Shown: positions 17,964 through 27,739, numbered from the stretch's first letter. The stretch is DNA of 64,000 bases from Clostridia bacterium (GCA_017436645.1 JAFSCR010000023.1:1-64000), one strand, 5' to 3'. Made by a program: numbers and translations. Notes: generated from the sequence alone by a model not told the origin.

Positions 17964-20900
17964 ATGAAAAAGTTATCGTTATTTCTTTGTGCCGTAATGC
18001 TTTTAAGCCTTTTTACTGTATTGCCCGCTACGGCGGCTCTTTCTGCAAACCCGCAGGGGTTTTCTGAAGGGGAAGAAACGCTCTTTTTAAACAATAATGC
18101 AGGCGATATTTTGGTAAACGGTGTTATGGAGTATACAAACGAAAACACCGTAAGCGGATGGAGTGTCACCTGTAATCAGTCCGTAGATGGGGCGGCACAA
18201 AACTTTATCGGCAGTGAAATTATTTTTCGCACCGATTCGGACGCCCATAGCGGTACATATGCACTGCAGATTACAAATCCCACCGCCAAAAACGCTTCCG
18301 GTGCTGATTCTTCAACCTGTTTAAGAGCGTCTGTTAATGTTACGGCCGGCGTTACCTATGAAATGTCGGCTTGGGTAAAATCTATGGATGTCACATCAGG
18401 CTATGCATATTTTCACGGCATGTTTACAGATGCCGCAGGAAGTAATGCGGGCTTTTCCCGAATGAGCCAAACTTATCAGAACCCCACTGCATCTTCGCCC
18501 ATCACCTTGCCTGCCGGCACTTGGGTAAAGAAGGGCCTTCGTTTTACGGTGCCCGAAGGTGCAACCAAGCTTACAGTCTATTATTATTTAGTAGGCAAGG
18601 GTAGTGTTTTGTATGATGATATTATGATTTTGGCACCCAAACATTTATTCTCTGATACGGTTGGTGATGCTAAAAAAGCGCCGGTTCTCACAGAAAACAG
18701 CACCGAGTTTGGTAATGTTTATGCGCTTGATTTGTCTGCCGGTAATTTTGAAAGGTCTCTTGTAGGGCAGGTTCTTACGCCTTCAACGCCCACCGCCGGA
18801 AATGTTGGCGGCCATAACGGAAAATATTCTGATGCATATAACCATACAGAAGGCGGAAGCAAATCCTTACACTTAAAGAATGGAATTGATAATAATAAAG
18901 ATTATCAGCCGGACCTATATTTCCCTGCTATAAACCTTGTGCCCGGAGCTACATATCAGATTTCCACCTGGATTTTAGCACCGGAAGCGGGCACGGCGTG
19001 TGACTTTTCCTATTGGATCGATTTTACAATGTCCGATGGTAGTACGGACCGCAAGAAAGTGCATTACGGTGTCGGATCTTGTGGATGGTGGCGTGAATAT
19101 TTGTTTGACTTTGTGGTTCCAATTGATACCCAGAAGGTAAGGACGACACCGACGCTTCGACTCATGAATGATACCATGGAGTATTATATTGATGATGTAA
19201 CCATTTATATGGTAAAAAAACCGACTGTAATGGAACTGAAAACTGACGAAATGTTCTATTATACAGATTTTGGCACAGGTGTTTTTGAGGCAAACGTCAA
19301 TTATCCCTATGATAGCTATAATACACTGGAGGGCGGCAAGGTAACATACACGTTTCTTGATTACGATAAGACAACTGTACTTAATACAAAGGATATTTCC
19401 ATAGTAAATAATAATGCGGATTGCGTGTTCGATGTAGATGTCCTGGAAGAAATTGGTAAGGAATACTTTATTAAAGCCTCGGTATATAATTCCTCGGGAA
19501 CCCTTATGCAGGAGGAAATACATTCTGTATACCGTTTTGATAGACCCACCTATCTTGGGCAAGACGGCGTTTTTCGTAAAAATGGCAAGGAATATAACAT
19601 TATGTACGGCACAAACGTTGATATGGAGCTTTTGGAGAAAGACCCTCGTCGCGGAGGCGTCACAATTGTAAAAATCGTAGGTTCTGACGGCGTTGACAGA
19701 AAAGTCAAAATGGATAAAGCGCACGAAATGGGACTTTTGTGTGTTGTCGGTCTTTACGGTAACGGCAAGGTGCTTTCCACGGAATCCATTATTAATACAG
19801 TTAATGCAGTTAAAGACCATCCTGCCCTTTATGGCTATCAGGTACAAGATGAACCGTACCAGAAAGGGACGGAGGAAAGCATTCTTGCGAATGCATATGT
19901 TACAATCCGAAATTTAGACCCGCACCATGTTGTAAACTTGGTTGACTCAGAACCCGGCGGTTTTGAATACATTTTCCGCTATGCAGACCAGGTGGACATC
20001 GACTATTATGGTGGCAGAAGTACGGATTCCGGTCGTGCTATTTATAATACGATGCGTAAAGCTTATGAAGCTTCTAAAGGCAGAAAGCCGTTTACACTCA
20101 TGCAGCAGGCTTTCCAGTATGAACAGTATCTGCCTACCATTGATGAAATGCGTAATATGTCCTATCAGGCATTCTTTGCCGGCGCACAGGGCATAAGCTA
20201 TCACGCCCTCGGCATTGACGGGTCTGACGGTGTTACAACAAATTATATGGATTTACCCGACTGGGAAGAACTTTGCCAAAAATGGGCAGGCTATGAACAG
20301 AATTTGATGCTGGACTGCTTTGTAAACGGAAAGTACCCCTTAATTGATTCTTATTCGGATGATAACGTTATGTGGCGCACCTTCCGTGGAGAAGATAAGA
20401 TTTATCTTGTTATCTATAACCGACAGAAAAAAGCAAATTCATCTGCAACCGTTCCGCTAAAATTTGCAGACGGTTCTTCCTATGGTTACTTTACTGCAAC
20501 AAGAAAAGCCGGTGGGGAAGAGGTTTCCGTTTGCGGAACCGGGTCCTTGTCGCTTACGCTTGGCGGTATCCAGGTGCGTGAAAGCGGCATGACGAAGACA
20601 TATTATGACGGTCTTGCTTCTGAGATTTGGGAAATTGAGCCTCGTCTTATTTCCGAAAATTTTGACGGCGATGTAAATGCTGATCTTTTTAAAACGTATT
20701 CTTCTCGTCCGGTTACGGTTGCCAGTGATCCGGAGGACAGCAGCAATAAGGTTCTTCATGCAGGCGCACACGGAAATGCCATATCCATTCTCCCTGTCAC
20801 AATAGGTTCTTGGACGCCGGCACCTCTTTCGATTGCATTTGATGCGCACGAAATTTGTAAGGTAACATATAGGCTCTATGTTCCCACACAGACTGCAATC

Positions 20901-21545
20901 AGCACGGGAGATACATTTACTGTAGGCTTAAGATATACAGATGCTTCCGGCAATATGGCCCTTAAACGACTTTCATTTTCTGATTCCGACCTTAATACCT
21001 GGCACAATATGGAGTTTTATACAAATGCACTCCTGTCTGCACCGGCTACTTTCTATCAAGAGTTTAATAAAGCGATTGAATGTTACGTAGACGATATAGA
21101 GGTAGAAAAGGTTAGTGACAGAGGATTTGTAAGTACCATGAATGCATCACGTGCAGGAGGGGCATCTAAACCCAATGTATGGGTTTACGGGGCGACAGGC
21201 GAGTATAAAACATCTTTCTCGAAAACTGATGTTGTGAAGCCCGTTATTGGTTTTGTTCCTTCTACGACAAATGAAAAAGCTTTTGCGGCAGTTGCCCTCT
21301 ATAAAATAGATGGTGACGTAAAAACCCTTGTAGATATGAAGGGAGCAGGCCTTGGTAAAGTTGCGCTGGCCGATTTGCAGCAAGGCGCAGCCGGAGCAGA
21401 AGTTATCGGTATTACAGGTGAAGAACTCACACTTGACCTGTCAGATTATGACTTGAGTGGAGGAAACTATTCGCTTTTCTACCTTGTTTGGAATCGGGCT
21501 GATATGACACCGGTGCTTGAGAAAACCATTATTTCTATTCAATAG
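17964..21545 (+). CDS. SP7: secreted multidomain glycoside hydrolase-like protein
   Basis: This 1193-residue paralogue of SP5 has a signal peptide (PATAA at 21-25). Its binding-like modules span about 45-226 and 255-418. The first is very similar to SP5, also in its DNA (about 18190-18620 against 9580-10010). The beta-sandwich domain is followed by the barrel (about 527-800), opening YLGQDGVFRKNGKEYN, with DEPYQ glutamate E630. It lacks the SP3-like binding module found in SP5 and SP6. A single beta module (about 895-1050) links the catalytic part to the shared C-terminal module (about 1053-1193). It is single-gene with its own signals. Function is inferred as for SP5. Confidence 0.8.
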   Translation: MKKLSLFLCAVMLLSLFTVLPATAALSANPQGFSEGEETLFLNNNAGDILVNGVMEYTNENTVSGWSVTCNQSVDGAAQNFIGSEIIFRTDSDAHSGTYALQITNPTAKNASGADSSTCLRASVNVTAGVTYEMSAWVKSMDVTSGYAYFHGMFTDAAGSNAGFSRMSQTYQNPTASSPITLPAGTWVKKGLRFTVPEGATKLTVYYYLVGKGSVLYDDIMILAPKHLFSDTVGDAKKAPVLTENSTEFGNVYALDLSAGNFERSLVGQVLTPSTPTAGNVGGHNGKYSDAYNHTEGGSKSLHLKNGIDNNKDYQPDLYFPAINLVPGATYQISTWILAPEAGTACDFSYWIDFTMSDGSTDRKKVHYGVGSCGWWREYLFDFVVPIDTQKVRTTPTLRLMNDTMEYYIDDVTIYMVKKPTVMELKTDEMFYYTDFGTGVFEANVNYPYDSYNTLEGGKVTYTFLDYDKTTVLNTKDISIVNNNADCVFDVDVLEEIGKEYFIKASVYNSSGTLMQEEIHSVYRFDRPTYLGQDGVFRKNGKEYNIMYGTNVDMELLEKDPRRGGVTIVKIVGSDGVDRKVKMDKAHEMGLLCVVGLYGNGKVLSTESIINTVNAVKDHPALYGYQVQDEPYQKGTEESILANAYVTIRNLDPHHVVNLVDSEPGGFEYIFRYADQVDIDYYGGRSTDSGRAIYNTMRKAYEASKGRKPFTLMQQAFQYEQYLPTIDEMRNMSYQAFFAGAQGISYHALGIDGSDGVTTNYMDLPDWEELCQKWAGYEQNLMLDCFVNGKYPLIDSYSDDNVMWRTFRGEDKIYLVIYNRQKKANSSATVPLKFADGSSYGYFTATRKAGGEEVSVCGTGSLSLTLGGIQVRESGMTKTYYDGLASEIWEIEPRLISENFDGDVNADLFKTYSSRPVTVASDPEDSSNKVLHAGAHGNAISILPVTIGSWTPAPLSIAFDAHEICKVTYRLYVPTQTAISTGDTFTVGLRYTDASGNMALKRLSFSDSDLNTWHNMEFYTNALLSAPATFYQEFNKAIECYVDDIEVEKVSDRGFVSTMNASRAGGASKPNVWVYGATGEYKTSFSKTDVVKPVIGFVPSTTNEKAFAAVALYKIDGDVKTLVDMKGAGLGKVALADLQQGAAGAEVIGITGEELTLDLSDYDLSGGNYSLFYLVWNRADMTPVLEKTIISIQ

Positions 21546-21551
21546 ATTTTC

Positions 21552-21592
21552 AAAAACCCTAAAATAGCCATTTGTGTTGTTTTAGGGTTTTT
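21552..21592 (+). terminator. Terminator of SP7
   Basis: AAAAACCCTAAAA (21552-21564) pairs with TTTTAGGGTTTTT (21580-21592) around a 15-base loop. Confidence 0.8.
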
Positions 21593-21604
21593 ATTCAATT
21601 TTCC

Positions 21605-21633
21605 TTGCATTTTTTTTTAAAAACTGTTATAAT
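21605..21633 (+). promoter_or_regulatory. Sigma-A promoter of SP8
   Basis: TTGCAT (21605-21610) and TATAAT (21628-21633) have a 17-bp spacer and an extended TGT before the -10. Confidence 0.8.
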
Positions 21634-21663
21634 GAAATGGAATATTCATTCGGAGGTTGAAAC

Positions 21664-24600
21664 ATGAGAAAAACAGCTCTTTTATTGTGCTTTATAATGA
21701 TTTTCAGCTTTGTTACTGTAATGCCTGCATCTGCGGCTAAGATTTCATTTACACAGGAAAAACTTGAGGCAAGCGCGGCCACGCTGATTTCCGGCGTAAA
21801 TGCTGCGGAACTTCTTGTAAATAACAGCTTTGAAAGGGTAAGTGACGGCGCAATTTCCCAATGGCGCCCTCATTCTACGGAAGTGGTAGATGGTAAGAGT
21901 CAGGGGTTTTACGGGAGTGCAAATATAATCTTAACAGACGATGCATATTCCGGAGATACTGCTATTAAATTTGTAAATACACAAGGCGGTAACACTCGTA
22001 TCAGCTATCAGGTCAGCGTGACCGGCGGCGTCACATACGAGCTTTCCGCCTGGGTGAAATCGTCTAATCTTCCTTCCGGAAGTATTTATATTCAGGGCGG
22101 ATTTTATGGCACGGATGCAGACGGGAATGCCCTTGATGCTTCCGGATATAATTATTTAAATTTGTATTTTCATTCATCTGCAAATCCCATGACTGCAAAT
22201 GTATGGACGAAATATATAAACCGATTTACGGCGCCTGAAGGTGCAACCAGTGTCATTTTGTATGCATATTTGAAAGGCACCGGTGATGTAATCTGGGATA
22301 ATATTTCTCTTATGTGCCCAAAAGAGCATGTAAAGCCGCTAAGCGTTGCCGAGAAAAAAGACCCTATTTTGACGGAAGCCAGTGCAACCCTTGGCCCGGT
22401 TTATGCTATTAATTCTGCTAAAACCACATTTGAAGGCTATGATTTAAATCATATGATTGATAAGTCCGACTCTCCCGGCGGACATGACCTTAAGGTTACA
22501 AATGACCAGAATCATACGGAAGGCGGGTCCAAAAGTCTTTTGATGCAGTATGGCATCAACCCTGCCCACAAAGCGTTTGGTCATGCAAACTGGTATACGT
22601 CCAGAGTTGCATTAGTCCCCGGTGCAACCTATCAGCTTTCTACCTGGATTTATGCACCTGAGGAAGGGATGAGTGATGACTTTTCCTACTGGCTCAGCAT
22701 ATACCTTGCCGACGGCTCCGTAGATACGAAAAAGAAACATTGGACCATTACACATTTTCCATGGTGGCGTGAAATTACCTATGATTTTACAGTTCCTATG
22801 GATGCATTACATACAACTGTGCAGTTAAGCCATCAATATGGGTCTTCACCTTATTATGTTGACGATATCCAGCTTTATATGATTAAGACTCCAGAGTATG
22901 CTAATATTGAAACAGACGAACTTTTCTACTACACGGAATGGGAGACGGGCGTATGCTCTGCCACGATGAATAATGCATATGGCACTATGCTTGCAGGCGG
23001 CTCGGTGGAATATACGTTTCTTGCACCCGATAAAGAAACCGTTTTAGACAGAGAATTTGTCGATTTCGCAGATGGCAAGTCTGAATATGATTTCCCCCTC
23101 AGTCGGATGGCTGAAAAGGGAAGTGAATATTTTATTTCCGCTAAAGTTTATGATGGCGTCGGCAATGTGTTACAGGAGCAGATACTATCCGTGTACCGGT
23201 TTGACCGACCCACTTACCTGGGCGCTGATGGTATTTTCCGTAAAAACGGAAAAGAATATAATCTTTCCAGCGGTTATAGTGTAAACTCCGACCGAATGGA
23301 AATGGGGCCCCAAAAGGGCGGCGTCAATATTGTTCTCTTGGTTACGGATTATACATCCGACTCTACAATTAAACGGAGCACGGAAGAAAAGCTCAGGCGT
23401 GCAGAAGAACTGGGACTTTTATGTTTGATAGGTTGTCAGGGGTCTCTCTATGATCCCGAAGCACTGGCAAGAACTGCCGAAAACTTGAAAGATTATCCGG
23501 CGCTTTTCGGTTATAAGCTCTATGACGAGCCCTATCAGGCAGCTATCCCGGATGATGTAATGAAAAATGCGTATGCAGCCCTCAGAAATGCTGATCCGAA
23601 TCACCCTGTATATGTGGATGATTCTGTAGACGGTGGTTATGATTGGTTATATCGTTATGCCGATATAATAGACATTGACTATTACGGCGGTGGAAGTGAT
23701 GATTCCGGCAGAATTTTCACAGACAAAATGGAAAAGGCCGCAGAAGCAACAAAACACGGCAGAAAACCCTTTACACTTTTGCAACAGGTGTTTACAAACG
23801 GTAATTACCGTCCTTCCATCGATGAACTTCGTAATTTTGCCTACCAGGCTTTCTTTGCAGGTGCATCCGGTCTCGGCTGGTTCTCTTTGGCTACCGACAG
23901 CTCCGGCGGTGACACTGAAATATTTATGACCACCGAGCTTTGGCGGCAGATTTGTGAAATCTGGGCGCCATGGGAACAAGGATTCCTGTTTGACTGCTTT
24001 ATCAATGACAAATATGAGCTGTTGTCTTCTTATAGGGACGATAATGCTATGTGGCGGACGTACCGTGATGGTAACAAGATTTATTTAGTTACCTTTAACA
24101 GGCAAAAGAATGCAAGCACTGAAATTTCCGTTCCGCTTGTTGACAGTAACGGTAACCAGCTGATTAGAAGCTTTTCTGCAACAAGAAAGGCAGGTGCTCT
24201 TGGAGAGCCTGTTCCTACTGTTTGCGGAAACGGCACCTTGAATTTGACCCTCGGCGGTATTATGGTCGGTTCCAAAACAGGTACCGAATCAACCTTGAAT
24301 GGTCTTGCTGCTGAAATCTGGGAAATCACACCATATCTTTCTGTGGATGATTTTGAAAACGGTGCAGATGCAAGTATTTATAAGACTTATACCACCCGTG
24401 TGGTTGAAATTGCCGAAGACCCTTTAAATGCGAATAATTCTGTTCTTCATGCCGCGGCATTTCCGAGTGCAGTTTCCCTCTTGCCAATGACCAGCGGTAC
24501 CGGCTCTCTTGCACCTGTTTCTGAACTTTTTGCCTCGCACGAAATTGGTAAAATCACGTATCGTCTTTATATTCCCACACAGAGCGGAATTGCCGAAGGG

Positions 24601-25239
24601 GATTCTTTTAGCGCGGGAATCAGATATAAGGATGCCAACGATAATACAGTTCGTGCAAATGTTGCATTTACTTCTCAAGAACTTAATAAATGGCATAATA
24701 TGGAATTCTACTTTAACGGCTTTACTGCACAGCCCAAGGAATTATGCCAGGATTTTGCAGGCAGAAGCGTTGAATGCTATATTGATGACCTGAAGGTTGA
24801 AAAGGTAAACAAAACCGGATTTTTAAGCACAATGAATGCAAGTAAGTCCGGCAGCCGGACAGCTCCGAACATTTGGGCTTACGCAGCATCCGGGGAATAT
24901 AAAACATCGTTTGCAAAAACAGATGTGATAAGACCGGTAATCGGCTATGCGCCTTCATCAATTTCTGACAAAGCTTATGCTTCCCTGGCACTTTATAAGG
25001 TGCAGGACGGTGTACTTTCCCTTGTAGATATGAAGATGTCTACCCTTGGTCGCACGCCTTTGGCTTCACTTACGTCCGGCGCAGGCGGCGCTGAAAGTGT
25101 GGGTATTACATCGGATGAACTTGTACTGAATTTATCTGCGTATGATCTTACCGAAGGTACTTATTCTTTGGTTTATCTCCTGTGGAACCAGTCAGACCTT
25201 TCTGCGGTGATGGATAAAACCACAATATTCATCGACTAA
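21664..25239 (+). CDS. SP8: secreted multidomain glycoside hydrolase-like protein
   Basis: The 1191-residue product has the same layout as SP7: signal peptide (PASAA at 21-25), two binding-like modules (about 48-220 and 250-410), a beta-sandwich domain, and a barrel (about 518-795) opening YLGADGIFRKNGKEYN. Its acid/base-position glutamate is E622 in YDEPYQ; the preceding residues read KLYDEP instead of the QVQDEP or KVQDEP of the others. A beta domain, one linker beta module (about 895-1050, close to SP7) and the shared C-terminal module (about 1052-1191) follow. The region after the seventh strand differs from SP5-SP7 (GWFSLATDSSGG in place of the GYHSLGVDGSDG type), which may mean a different substrate. 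GGAGGT precedes the ATG. Confidence 0.8.
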   Translation: MRKTALLLCFIMIFSFVTVMPASAAKISFTQEKLEASAATLISGVNAAELLVNNSFERVSDGAISQWRPHSTEVVDGKSQGFYGSANIILTDDAYSGDTAIKFVNTQGGNTRISYQVSVTGGVTYELSAWVKSSNLPSGSIYIQGGFYGTDADGNALDASGYNYLNLYFHSSANPMTANVWTKYINRFTAPEGATSVILYAYLKGTGDVIWDNISLMCPKEHVKPLSVAEKKDPILTEASATLGPVYAINSAKTTFEGYDLNHMIDKSDSPGGHDLKVTNDQNHTEGGSKSLLMQYGINPAHKAFGHANWYTSRVALVPGATYQLSTWIYAPEEGMSDDFSYWLSIYLADGSVDTKKKHWTITHFPWWREITYDFTVPMDALHTTVQLSHQYGSSPYYVDDIQLYMIKTPEYANIETDELFYYTEWETGVCSATMNNAYGTMLAGGSVEYTFLAPDKETVLDREFVDFADGKSEYDFPLSRMAEKGSEYFISAKVYDGVGNVLQEQILSVYRFDRPTYLGADGIFRKNGKEYNLSSGYSVNSDRMEMGPQKGGVNIVLLVTDYTSDSTIKRSTEEKLRRAEELGLLCLIGCQGSLYDPEALARTAENLKDYPALFGYKLYDEPYQAAIPDDVMKNAYAALRNADPNHPVYVDDSVDGGYDWLYRYADIIDIDYYGGGSDDSGRIFTDKMEKAAEATKHGRKPFTLLQQVFTNGNYRPSIDELRNFAYQAFFAGASGLGWFSLATDSSGGDTEIFMTTELWRQICEIWAPWEQGFLFDCFINDKYELLSSYRDDNAMWRTYRDGNKIYLVTFNRQKNASTEISVPLVDSNGNQLIRSFSATRKAGALGEPVPTVCGNGTLNLTLGGIMVGSKTGTESTLNGLAAEIWEITPYLSVDDFENGADASIYKTYTTRVVEIAEDPLNANNSVLHAAAFPSAVSLLPMTSGTGSLAPVSELFASHEIGKITYRLYIPTQSGIAEGDSFSAGIRYKDANDNTVRANVAFTSQELNKWHNMEFYFNGFTAQPKELCQDFAGRSVECYIDDLKVEKVNKTGFLSTMNASKSGSRTAPNIWAYAASGEYKTSFAKTDVIRPVIGYAPSSISDKAYASLALYKVQDGVLSLVDMKMSTLGRTPLASLTSGAGGAESVGITSDELVLNLSAYDLTEGTYSLVYLLWNQSDLSAVMDKTTIFID

Positions 25240-25243
25240 ATTT

Positions 25244-25277
25244 AAAAAATAGGTTCACAAATGTGAACCTATTTTTT
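25244..25277 (+). terminator. Terminator of SP8
   Basis: AATAGGTTCAC pairs with GTGAACCTATT, with flanking A and T runs. It closes the SP1-SP8 block. Confidence 0.85.
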
Positions 25278-25373
25278 GTAAGCATAAAAATCGTACATTT
25301 TCTTTGATTCGTGCGCAACTCGCGGACATATAGCTAAAACGCAAACAAAACTTCGGAAAGTACTGTAAAAACC

Positions 25374-25402
25374 TTGACAAAGGCTAAAAGGTGGTATATA
25401 AT
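25374..25402 (+). promoter_or_regulatory. Sigma-A promoter of serC-serA
   Basis: TTGACA (25374-25379) and TATAAT (25397-25402) have a 17-bp spacer. The leader is only about 30 bases, too short for a T-box. Confidence 0.85.
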
Positions 25403-25438
25403 TATTTAAATAGTTTTTTTGACATGGAGGGTATTAAA

Positions 25439-26527
25439 ATGACAAAAGAAAGAGTTTATAATTTCTCTGCAGGTCCTTCTATGCTTCCTGAAGAAGCGCT
25501 TAGAAAAGCGGCGGAGGAAATGCTTTCATATGGCGATGCCGGTATGAGTGTTATGGAAATGAGTCACCGTTCTAAACCCTACGAAGCAATCATTGAAGGT
25601 GCGGAAGCGATTTTGAGAAAGCTGATGCACATTCCGGATAATTACAAAGTTCTTTTCCTGCAGGGTGGTGCTTCTACCCAGTTTGCCATGGTTCCCATGA
25701 ACCTTCTGAAAAAGAGCAAAAAAGCAGATTATATTATTACAGGTCAGTTTGCTAAGAAAGCTGCGGAAGAATGTGAAAAGTTTGGTACTGTAAACCGTGT
25801 TGCTTCCAGTGCTGACAAAACCTTCTCTTATATTCCCAAGCTTACCCGTGCTGATTTTGACCCCGAAGCTGATTTTGTTCATATCACATACAATAACACC
25901 ATTTTCGGCACACGTTATACCTATATCCCTGATACAGGCGATGTGCCCCTTGTGGCTGACGTTTCTTCCATTATTCTTTCTGAGGAAATTGATGTTACGA
26001 AGTTCGGTCTTCTCTATGCAGGTGCACAGAAGAATATGGGTCCTGCAGGTCTTACGGTTGTTATTATCCGTGAAGATTTAATTGGTGAACCTATCGAGGG
26101 TACCCCCACAATGCTTACTTATAAAACACATGCTGATAACGGGTCTATGTATAACACACCCCCGACATACAGCATCTATATGTGTAAGCTCGTTATGGAA
26201 TGGGTTGACAAAATGGGCGGTGTTTCCCAGCTGCAGAAAATCAACGAAGAAAAGGCCGCTATCCTTTATGAATTCCTGGATTCCAGCACGCTCTTTAAGG
26301 CTCCTGTTGCAAAAGAGGACCGCTCTCTTATGAATGCTACCTTCGTAACAGGCGATGCAGACCTTGATGCTGCTTTCGTTAAAGCTGCCGCTGCAGAAGG
26401 CCTTGTAAACCTGAAAGGTCACCGCTCTGTTGGCGGTATGCGCGCAAGTATCTATAATGCGATGCCCGTAGAAGGCGTTAAAAAGCTCGTTGCCTTTATG
26501 AAGGATTTTGAGGCAAAGAACAAATAA
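25439..26527 (+). CDS. serC: Phosphoserine aminotransferase
   Basis: This PLP enzyme converts 3-phosphohydroxypyruvate and glutamate to phosphoserine and 2-oxoglutarate in serine biosynthesis. The product has 362 residues, a normal length. It opens with the family motif YNFSAGPSMLPEE, and the PLP-binding lysine is K198 in AGAQKNMGPAG. The ATG at 25439 is preferred over one 48 bases upstream because GGAGG lies just before it and the protein then starts as the family does. serA follows after 15 bases, so the two form an operon from the promoter at 25374-25402. Confidence 0.95.
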   Translation: MTKERVYNFSAGPSMLPEEALRKAAEEMLSYGDAGMSVMEMSHRSKPYEAIIEGAEAILRKLMHIPDNYKVLFLQGGASTQFAMVPMNLLKKSKKADYIITGQFAKKAAEECEKFGTVNRVASSADKTFSYIPKLTRADFDPEADFVHITYNNTIFGTRYTYIPDTGDVPLVADVSSIILSEEIDVTKFGLLYAGAQKNMGPAGLTVVIIREDLIGEPIEGTPTMLTYKTHADNGSMYNTPPTYSIYMCKLVMEWVDKMGGVSQLQKINEEKAAILYEFLDSSTLFKAPVAKEDRSLMNATFVTGDADLDAAFVKAAAAEGLVNLKGHRSVGGMRASIYNAMPVEGVKKLVAFMKDFEAKNK

Positions 26528-26542
26528 GGAAGGAAGAGGAAT

Positions 26543-27703
26543 ATGTTTGAAATTAAACCTTTAAATAAAATTGCCCCTTGCGGCATTGACCTTTTTACTG
26601 CGGATAAATACACTGTTTCCGGAGATTCTGAAAACCCCGATGGTATCATCCTTCGCAGCTTTTCCATGCACGAAATGGAAATGCCCGAAAATTTAAAGGC
26701 AATCGGTCGTGCAGGCGCAGGTGTCAATAACATTCCTGTTGATAAGTGCACAGAGAAAGGCATTGTTGTTTTCAACACGCCCGGCGCAAATGCCAACGCT
26801 GTTAAAGAACTCGTTATCACCGGTCTTCTCCTTGCTTCCCGTAAGGTTGTTGACGGTATTGCCTGGGCAAAGACTCTGGAAGGTAACGGTGCTGAAGTTG
26901 CTAAAATGGTTGAAAAAGGAAAGGGTCAGTTTGTTGGACCTGAAATTGAAGGCAAAAAACTCGCTGTTATCGGTCTTGGTGCCATCGGTGCCATGGTTGC
27001 AAACACGGCTTATGCCTTGGGTATGGATGTTATCGGGTATGACCCCTATCTTTCCGTAAAAGCTGCACTCAGCCTTTCGCGCCATGTTCATGTTGTAAAT
27101 TCTATTGAAGAAGCGCTTTCTCAGGCTGATTATATTACACTTCATGTGCCCCTTCTTGATAGCACTAAAAATATGATTAACTCTGCAATGATTGCCAATA
27201 TGAAGGATGGTGCAAGACTCTTAAACTTTGCCCGTGGCGGTCTTGTAGATAACGCTGCAGTTGGTGCCGCACTTGAAGAAGGCAAACTTTCGGTTTACGT
27301 GACAGATTTCCCGAGCGATGAAGTGCTTTCTATGAAAAACGTAATTCCCATTCCGCACCTTGGGGCATCCACACCGGAATCGGAAGATAACTGTGCTGTT
27401 ATGGCCGCAAAGGAAATGATTGATTTCCTTGAAAACGGTAACATCCATAATTCTGTTAACTTCCCCAACTGTGAATGTGCCCGCGGCGGCGTAATGCGTA
27501 TTACAGTTTGCCATAAGAATATTCCTAATATGCTCAGTAAGTTCTTAACACTTTTACAGGATAAGAACGTAGAAAATATGGTGAATAAAAACAAGGGCGA
27601 ATGGGCATATACAATTATTGATACATCCGCTGTTGTTCAGGAGGACATCATCGGCAAAATTTCTGAAATTGAAGGCGTACTTCGTGTTCGTGTAATAAAA
27701 TAA
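26543..27703 (+). CDS. serA: D-3-phosphoglycerate dehydrogenase
   Basis: This NAD enzyme makes 3-phosphohydroxypyruvate, the substrate of the SerC encoded just upstream. The 386-residue product is the short type common in Clostridia. The Rossmann motif VIGLGAIGAMVA lies near residue 140. The catalytic Arg is in FARGGLVD and the His in PIPHLGAST. A C-terminal ACT-like domain of about 75 residues (from about 313) probably binds a regulatory ligand such as serine. GGAAG precedes the ATG. A terminator follows. Confidence 0.92.
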   Translation: MFEIKPLNKIAPCGIDLFTADKYTVSGDSENPDGIILRSFSMHEMEMPENLKAIGRAGAGVNNIPVDKCTEKGIVVFNTPGANANAVKELVITGLLLASRKVVDGIAWAKTLEGNGAEVAKMVEKGKGQFVGPEIEGKKLAVIGLGAIGAMVANTAYALGMDVIGYDPYLSVKAALSLSRHVHVVNSIEEALSQADYITLHVPLLDSTKNMINSAMIANMKDGARLLNFARGGLVDNAAVGAALEEGKLSVYVTDFPSDEVLSMKNVIPIPHLGASTPESEDNCAVMAAKEMIDFLENGNIHNSVNFPNCECARGGVMRITVCHKNIPNMLSKFLTLLQDKNVENMVNKNKGEWAYTIIDTSAVVQEDIIGKISEIEGVLRVRVIK

Positions 27704-27712
27704 TAAGAGATG

Positions 27713-27739
27713 GGCTGTCCTTCGGGACAGCCTGTTTTT
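27713..27739 (+). terminator. Terminator after serA
   Basis: GGCTGTCC and GGACAGCC pair around TTCG and are followed by TGTTTTT. The ribosome site of the next gene begins directly after, so some read-through is likely. Confidence 0.8.
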
